The notes under the pieces are model-generated. The model searched no databases. It had not been told where the DNA came from and saw nothing but the letters and a program-made list of their open reading frames with translations. The position numbers and the translations under genes were made by a program. From Mesodorylaimus sp. YZB2_4 (taxonomy: Eukaryota; Nematoda; Enoplea; Dorylaimida; Dorylaimidae), in assembly GCA_030248295.1 (NCBI GenBank), contig JASANH010000390.1, positions 124,001 through 188,000 of the forward strand: a stretch of DNA of 64,000 nucleotides, given 5' to 3'. Shown here piece after piece: positions 57,330 through 64,000 of this stretch; position 1 is the first letter of the stretch, and every line of letters starts with the position of its first letter.

Positions 57330-60300
57330 TCATTGGGAGGCGTTGAAATCTAAACTGTGGGTTGGTTGATCGGCTGGTGCCGTGGCCCAATCGTAGTAGG
57401 GATATCGGGGAGCAAATTCAAGTTGACCCCTCGTGTGCTCGTTATCAGTGTCATCCTTGATATTGACTCGACCCGTTGTCGCTTCGGCATATGTGGGCGG
57501 AGCTAAATCAAAAAAGCAAACACAGATGCTATTGCTGGAATAATCTTTAAAGATAAGTCAGCTTTCGCCAACCCACATGCCATCTAGACTCAACCTATCA
57601 TGTGAACATGATTCAAATACGACACTGAAGTTAGATACGCGTTAATCCTCAACCATAATCATCCAAGCGTTGGTGTTTGATTTTGGGCTTTACTTAAACT
57701 CTAAAATTCGAACCGGTTTGCCTATTTGCATGACCGGTGCTCGCGCAAACATGACCTTTTCCAAGCTTTTCTTCAGGTTGCTAACAAACCAATCAGACTT
57801 TATAAGTCCCTTCGTAGTGGTGCAGAGACACTTACTATACATACTTTACATGAAAGGTACTCATGTCGTATGTACAAGGTGAATGTACGACCTAAAAATA
57901 TTAGGATCTGAGAGGTATCAGTTCCTTTTGTAAATCTAGCGATCTAGGAAATCTAGAAAAGTCTAAGCTTAAAATCGGAGGATCCACATATGTACGGTGT
58001 GCTATTGATCGTGGGGTCAGGGATCATGCTTTAGCAGAAAGCTGCTCTCAATAATCATGTCGAGAACCTTCGAAAATTAAAAATTATTAGCACAATGACA
58101 ACTATTAGCACCCTCCCATTGAGTGAGCTCGACCGAACTATGGTCCGCTGCTCACAAAAACTGGCTGGCGATGACAAGTCAAAAACCAGTACTGTACAGT
58201 GCATACAGTAAACAAAGCAGGAATAGAGATGGAAAACGTGTCAGGCAGTACACGGTTATGCGTAATTCCCTGAATGGTAATGCCACAAAACATGAGCGCC
58301 CTTTCTTTGTTTGTGCAAACAAAACTTGATTAAAGGTGCCAAACCAACCAGAAACTGCCCTTTATGAAGGACAAATTCAAGCACTTCACCACTCAAACTT
58401 GGCACACAAGTCACTTCTCAAAATTCACTTACGCAAGTCCGGATAAGCATCGAAACCAGGTGGTGCAGTTGGCTGAACGAAGGAAGAATATCCAATGGGC
58501 AATCCTGTGTGCGGTTTGTTCCCAAGATCGATGCTAAATTGACGGAAAGTCTGTTGCAATTGTGGCATCTGCTGACGTAATGGCACTGAACCAACAGTGA
58601 ATGGCAAGGTGACGTCGAAGCTGAGCGAAGCTCCACTAGGAGTGATCTTGAATTCGATGACGTAGTAAATGCTGATAATGGGGCAGCTGGACAATGTTAC
58701 AGGAACGGGAGGAAGGCGTAGTCCCTCATTCGCCCAATTTTGACAGTCGCCCGGCCCTAATCTCTCAGATTTTACAATTTCTCCTAGGATTTTCTCCGCC
58801 CTTCTTGTATGAGTACTCCATGCACAAGATGCCGAAAAAACAATATGCTGTATCAATCGCATTCTGACCTTAAAAGGCATCAATGCAATTGTAAGCCGGA
58901 GGAAGAACACAAAATCGACTCACCGAGCCCACTCTTCTTGAGCTATTGTTACTGATATCTGCCGACACGGCCACCATTTCTCCCGGCACGTAGCCTCCTT
59001 TGGGCAAGCTTAATTGGCACGTGACTTGGCCAGCCACACAGCACATGCACCCCAAAGTTTTCTGTCCACTGTTCGTATGCGGTTGAGCTGCAACTGGGTC
59101 GGAATTCAAGTCAACTAGTCCCAACAGTGTGAACGGACGTTTGGTTTTGTGGTCGAATTTCCAGGGGCGATCGATTCTGCACTCGACAAAATATCGTATG
59201 GAGCCATATGAGCCTTCGAAACTGCTCGGGCAAGTGGGCGGGAGTGGATACGCGAAATCAAATACATGCATTCCAGCTGGCATGACGGGTGTCGGGCCAT
59301 CAGCGCCCCTCGGATTGCCCCAAACTGTGATTTCGTGATCGAAATAGGACACGTGACCATTATATGAATCAGTGACGGTACGATTGTTGACCTGGCCTTC
59401 AATTGCAAAAGTAGGGTTTATGCTAGACACAAAGAACATAAAGCCTTAACGATATATGAAACGATGGGAGGGAAAATGCGTCTATACGATACATCAAAGC
59501 TAGCACTGATTGTGAGCTGAATAATAATTTTTTACTATACCTCTAACAGTTACAGTATATCGAGCTCTCCTCATTTTATTAAAACGTCTTACCAGAAGCA
59601 ATAGTGCTGTCATGTCATGTCATACTTTATCCATAGCCAAGCACCATACAGCGCACTCAAGACCTGAGGAGCAAGTATTCGCCTTTCATTGTTTTACCCA
59701 GGCGAGAGTCGAACCTTCCCCTGTAAATGCGCGTCCAGCGCAAGGGGCAGACACCTTAAGCGCTAGGGCAGAGACCAGACAGCTGTCACATTGCTAAAAT
59801 TGTATTTCCAGCACTAACGAAGCTGGCGATGCGATTTAACAGCCACAGCAAAGAACACTTGCTGATAAGCTTTCCATTTTGAATAAACTGGCCAATAATA
59901 TAAAGCACAAAACAGTGGAAGGATGATTTTTAAAGGAGCAAACCTTTGTTTGAACTTAACCTTCGACTTCGAATTTTATAAAAAAGTTTATGATGATCAT
60001 TCTGACTTTTAACGAAGCAGCTGGACTGCACTCAAGCACTGAAAGAAGTATACAAGGACAGACTAAATAGATATCCGGGTAATTGTTCGCAAGGCCAGGG
60101 CATTTTTGGTCAATGGGAGGGAGTTATTTCGTGGCCTTTATCGTACTGTATATGCAATACACTGCCTTTTGCAAGACGCTTTTTCATAGGTACATGCCGG
60201 TACTCGTAATTGAAGCTTGGAATTATGGGCTAGTCAAAGCGTAGTGGAGCACCTGCTATCGCATACTCTATAGTCTCTTTCAATGCGACAGAAGAGTATT

Positions 60301-61628
60301 GTTCCAGGTCTTTTACTTCTTGTTAAGCTACTCCGAAGATCACTCCTAAGGCCAAGATGCAAAATATTCAGCGGCCGCGGTGGTGCAGCGGTTCGGCATT
60401 TGTCTCTCCATATTGCTTGGCAGCAAGTGGCTGGACTCGTACCGGGTTCGATCCCCGGTGACGGAGGTCGGTTTGCGAACCCTAAACCGTCCTTGACCTT
60501 GCACGCCAGGCCGTGGGTGACTGACTCGGTACCGCCGAGGTTCTCCGAGTGGAGAGACGGAAGCCAAACGAGGGGAGAGTCTCGGCTGTCGAGCACCGAT
60601 AGGGTTAAAAGCCCGCCCGCCATCGTCCGAGGAAGTCAGTGTCGTCCAGGATGCCCTCGCGTGGAGGTGCTCCTAGTGGAGACACGCAGGGCAGCTGCTG
60701 TGTGTGCTAGTCTACGCACAGCCAAGCTTAGAAGGTTTGAATGCTGGCCGGCTAGAGGCAAAAACGGGCCTCGGTCCACAAAAATTAAGCAAAAGGATAC
60801 AAAATATTCGCTAAATTTTACTGACCTCTTTGGTTTTTTAAACATCGGGTCAGGAAAATTAGAAAAAATTAGAACAAAAGTGGCTGGTTCGGCATTTGTT
60901 GCGCATCGAAGAGGAAGAGGATGATTAGGTCAGCAATTCCGGTGGTCCTGGGCAGCCATTGATGGCTGGCTGGAATTATCGCTTTTTAAGTTAAAGCCGC
61001 AGAGCGCCTATCAGCCAATCAGCCAATCAGCAATGGGATTAGGAAATCATGAGATTGCCCCTAAAAATCAGGCAAAGTCACCCCGGATGATGGTACTAGT
61101 TTTTCTAAATGTATTGCTGACACGATTTGTGTTTTTGTTGAAATCATCTAGGTTTCTGTCGACAAATTTAAGTTCTAGGTTGCCGCATTATTCTTGCATA
61201 AATGCGAACCTCTCAAAGTTACTCAGCGAACAATTGCCCATGATTCAAATAAATAGGCTTACAGAATACGGTATATCGATAATAATGACCAGAAAGTGTC
61301 TTTTATCTATTAGCTTATTGCAATTTCAAATTGGTGCCCGTTTCAAAAAGGCGATTTTCGTCAATGAATTTAGTAAAAAAAATACTCTTGAAGAAGAGCG
61401 CAACAACGCTGCGGGAGGGAGACTGCGGTGATGGACGGAAGACGAGAAAAGTCACTTACGAGTTTCCGTCCAATGTGTGCGTGCCTTTCCAATGAATTTC
61501 AGTCGGACACCCCTCATTTCCATTGGGGCAGTCAGCACGATAACCACTCTTCCTTTAAGCGCCGTCCCAGTATAGTAGACTGACAATGGATTATCAAATT
61601 CAATGTCAAAACGATTCAATTTAGGCAT
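57330..61628 (-). CDS. alpha-arrestin (arrestin domain-containing protein)
   Basis: Four exons, 61460-61628, 58924-59396, 58433-58868 and 57330-57502, all with GT..AG borders, join in phase to 416 residues. The arrestin N-lobe starts at MPKLNRFDIEF and contains GVRLKFIGKA, YFDHEITVWG and the acidic/aromatic PSSFEGSYGSIRYFVE. The C-lobe starts at CQLSLPKGGYVPGE. The tail has YPDLPPPTYAEA with PPTY at residues 361-364, a PPxY motif that in this family recruits NEDD4-type ubiquitin ligases to membrane cargo such as receptors. The PPxY sits exactly on the last splice junction. Intron 1 is ~2.06 kb and holds a SINE copy; the other introns are 55 and ~930 bp. Confidence 0.88.
59690..59780 (-). repeat. 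tRNA-derived SINE family 2, copy 3 (in arrestin intron 1)
   Basis: On the minus strand CTAGCGCTTAAGGTGTCTG (A-box-like) and AGGTTCGACTCTCGCC (B-box-like) align with the copies at 49764 and 54878. Confidence 0.6.
60377..60774 (+). repeat. tRNA-derived SINE, copy B (in arrestin intron 1)
   Basis: It aligns with 5982-6368. The head has GGTGGTGCAGCGGTTCGGC and a perfect B-box GGTTCGATCCC. It lies antisense to the arrestin gene. It is the less diverged of the two copies at the promoter boxes. Confidence 0.85.
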
Positions 61629-62540
61629 TTTAGACTGCAACAACTAATCTTCAGACCACCGCTCCCTCACCAGAAGCTTCTGAGTGATTTGCTGCCCAGC
61701 AATTACAGTTGCAATGGGACGAGCCGACTGCCTTACAAAATAGGTTTTCGAATGCGGGCCTGTCTTGCACTAAACGCTTTCACCCCTGCAGAAACGACAC
61801 GAGAAAACTCATTTATTGACAATAGAACAGACCAGCTCCAGTTCATTCCGGGTAGAAGCTGGCAGCTAGCTCGTTTGATTTATCGAAGTGAATAAAGAAA
61901 GGATGGGTGGACCAAAATGCCGAAAGTACGTAAAGTACACAATAATCTGCAGTTTCTGGCGTGAGTCACAAGCAAACGGCGAAGTGGAAAGAGGAGACAA
62001 GATATTGAACATAGCGAAAAAACTATGCACACTACGAGGCAAAAAACCCCAGACATCTGTGAAAAAAACTCTAGTTTTTCTTTTCCTTTTCTGTTACTGC
62101 TTTCATGTGCAAGATAAAGAAGCAATAATAATTAGTTCTCTATGAGATACTGTAGCATGGGACTAGCCGATTTCTGCATCATTACGCGATCGCATCACCT
62201 TGATTTTTATACGCTGCATCAACCTCCTAACCATCGTCAGCCGCAGATACTGTATACTCGGAAGACTTGCCTTGCTCCAGTCGGAGTTTTTGTCCCGCCG
62301 ACTTCGACCGGTCACATTCCCACCTGCGTGTGCCAGGCTTGGTCACAGCACGACTGATTCGATCCCATAAAAAACGCGATAAGGCGAATAACCTGTTGTC
62401 GCCTGTACTGAAGATCGATACGCGAACAAGACATTCATGTATGGAATCAAATCGTCCCACTCTCAGCCTCTATCGTACTGTGATAAGGGTATTTGAAGTC
62501 GAGTTTCTTCATCGAAATCGGCGGTTTTAAGAACTGCGGC
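61629..62540. other. upstream of arrestin gene, nothing recognised
   Basis: An in-frame TAG lies five codons before the arrestin ATG, so the coding region starts there. No TATA box or other element is obvious. Confidence 0.35.
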
Positions 62541-63598
62541 CAGGGGCCTATTTCAGCACGACTCCCTGACTCCGGACGCAAAATCTGTGGAGTCTGGAGT
62601 CCAATGCCCGGAGTCCAGAAAAAAAGGATTTCACCACGTACTCCGAAAAGGAGTCTAGGTGTTGGAGCAGAAAATTGACACCAAGGATGCAGCTTCAGTC
62701 GCACTCTTCTCGCCTTCGTATGCTGGAGAGAGGTAAACTTGTGAAAGAGGCCATCGCTGTCTTTGGTAATTTTGTTTTTGACCTTGCTCGCTAATTCCGA
62801 TTTGAAGGAAATGACAGTAATTTAGCAATGCACACAAAATATAATTTAATTTTACACTCTACAAATTTTTTAATTTTTAAAAATGACTTCAAAATAGTGT
62901 GATGACATTACAATAGTATATCATGACCCTGCTAAGTGTGGCCGCGGGCCACGATAGTACTTGGAGCGCGGTGGGCTGGTTGATGACAAGGAAGATATCA
63001 GAAAACGACTACGATTCACTTCATGGTTGAACATGCTGTAGTTTTATGATAGTGCGTACTTGCTTCTCGGAATAGTAGAACGATAAACAATAGTAGAACA
63101 AAGGCTAGGGAGCCCCAAACAAAATAAGAATGAACACTTGAGAAACGTACTCATGCGCGTGTCTACATAGATTGTGGCATTGGGAGTTTGATCTATAAGT
63201 CAGCAGGGTAAAACTGATTACCATCACTATATCACCATCACAATTAGAAAAGCTCATCCCGTTTCTCACAAAATTCTTTTCAAAATCACGTCGAAATTGA
63301 TCCTTGACGCACGCCGTACAGTAGATACGTAGACACTGGTTGTAGTTTCAGCACTCTATCAGGCTCCTTGTCATCCTCTTCTAAATTCAAGTTATTGTTA
63401 AATTCAAAGCTCATAGTTAGAAAATTAATTGATGATTCATTAACTTCACTTCCATCACTCAGGCTTATGCAATAGTGGGTTTAAAATGTGTTTTAGAGTC
63501 GCGCGACTTGAAAAAACAAAATGATGAAACACTTTTAGCACTTAAATCCGGAGTTGGAGTCTCCATATCGGAGCTTGGAGTCGTGGCGGAACAGGCCC
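62541..63598. mobile_element. degenerate inverted-repeat element
   Basis: The left end (CAGGGGCCTATTTCAGCACG then ACTCCC) and the complement of the right end (GGGCCTGTTCCGCCACGACT) form imperfect inverted repeats. Both ends carry subterminal clusters of GGAGTC/GACTCC. I could not find an 8-bp duplication, so it is older or truncated at the right. The interior is AT-rich and noncoding. Confidence 0.5.
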
Positions 63599-63727
63599 GA
63601 AAGGTCATGGGAGCTCCCTTCGGTGCTGAATCTTGCATTTTTCTTTCACCGCTCCATCTCCACTACCTCCATTGTCGACAACACCTTCGAAGCGAAGCTT
63701 CGAAGCGATACTAACTGATTTCCTCAC

Positions 63728-63808
63728 GTCTGCCGTCGTTCGATGAAATTCTGGCCCTTCATATTGGAACGATCGATTTTCCACGGTGAATACATCGCCG
63801 TATTTCAT
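63728..63808 (-). CDS. possible first exon of a gene
   Basis: An ATG at 63808 opens MKYGDVFTVENRSFQYEGPE, ending at a GTGAGG donor near 63727. No matching downstream exon was found between here and the arrestin start. Weak; it may be chance. Confidence 0.2.
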
Positions 63809-64000
63809 GACTGCTGCTGCATAAATTCGCTAGCCGTTCAAAACCGTATTCTTGTTTCTATCCAGATTACTTAGAACACCCTCTTTCTTATCGATGACCC
63901 GCAATTCACAATGCACATACAGTACACAATACACGGAGGGAATGCAAATGCGAGCATCGGCAGTCCTCATTGCTGCCAATCAGACATTCGTTAGCCGTCA
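63809..64000. other. window end, nothing recognised
   Basis: Short unassigned sequence. Confidence 0.3.

Overview
The window is eukaryotic, from an invertebrate animal. Genes are split by many very short introns (about 30-200 bp) with GT..AG borders, and AATAAA signals follow several stops. The domain layout of the giant muscle gene (31 fibronectin type III domains by my count, one kinase, then exactly five C-terminal Ig domains) is that of nematode twitchin (UNC-22). The tandem receptors at the left end look like nematode Srx-type serpentine chemoreceptors. I therefore read it as a nematode. I cannot fix the clade, and a related ecdysozoan such as a tardigrade is not excluded.

Left part, 1-17 kb. 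A tandem family of seven-transmembrane receptor genes lies on the + strand. It has one intact gene (3310-4516), one copy with a frameshift (8183-9143), one copy whose original start codon is lost (12893-13816), and a relic of a fourth copy's 3' end (about 1945-2222). Between them lie a tRNA-derived SINE, a dead BEL/Pao-type retrotransposon fragment interrupted by another repeat, a pair of inverted repeats with a microsatellite tail, and a DNA-level duplicate of one exon of the next gene. That gene (15183-16593, +, five exons, 384 aa) is an unrecognised protein with one membrane span near its C-terminus.

Centre, 18.3-48.8 kb, - strand. One gene of more than 30 kb encodes twitchin: five N-terminal Ig domains, a low-complexity linker, six more Ig domains, a long Fn3-Fn3-Ig array, a kinase with all catalytic residues, and five Ig domains. 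The few long introns hold insertions, including two hAT-like miniature elements with exact 8-bp target duplications and a dispersed repeat that abuts a splice donor. A second in-phase first exon at 44.4 kb suggests a shorter isoform lacking the five N-terminal Ig domains.

Right part, 49-64 kb. The region upstream of twitchin has no recognisable gene until a small TATA-driven single-exon gene (52323-52616, +). It is followed by a small membrane protein with a PPxY tail (about 52.98-53.85 kb, -), a two-exon gene for an unusual protein with two C2H2-like fingers, five acidic repeats and a C-terminal membrane span (54691-56548, +), and a four-exon alpha-arrestin gene with a PPxY motif (57330-61628, -) whose 2-kb intron carries a second copy of the SINE. 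The last 2 kb is mostly a degenerate inverted-repeat element.
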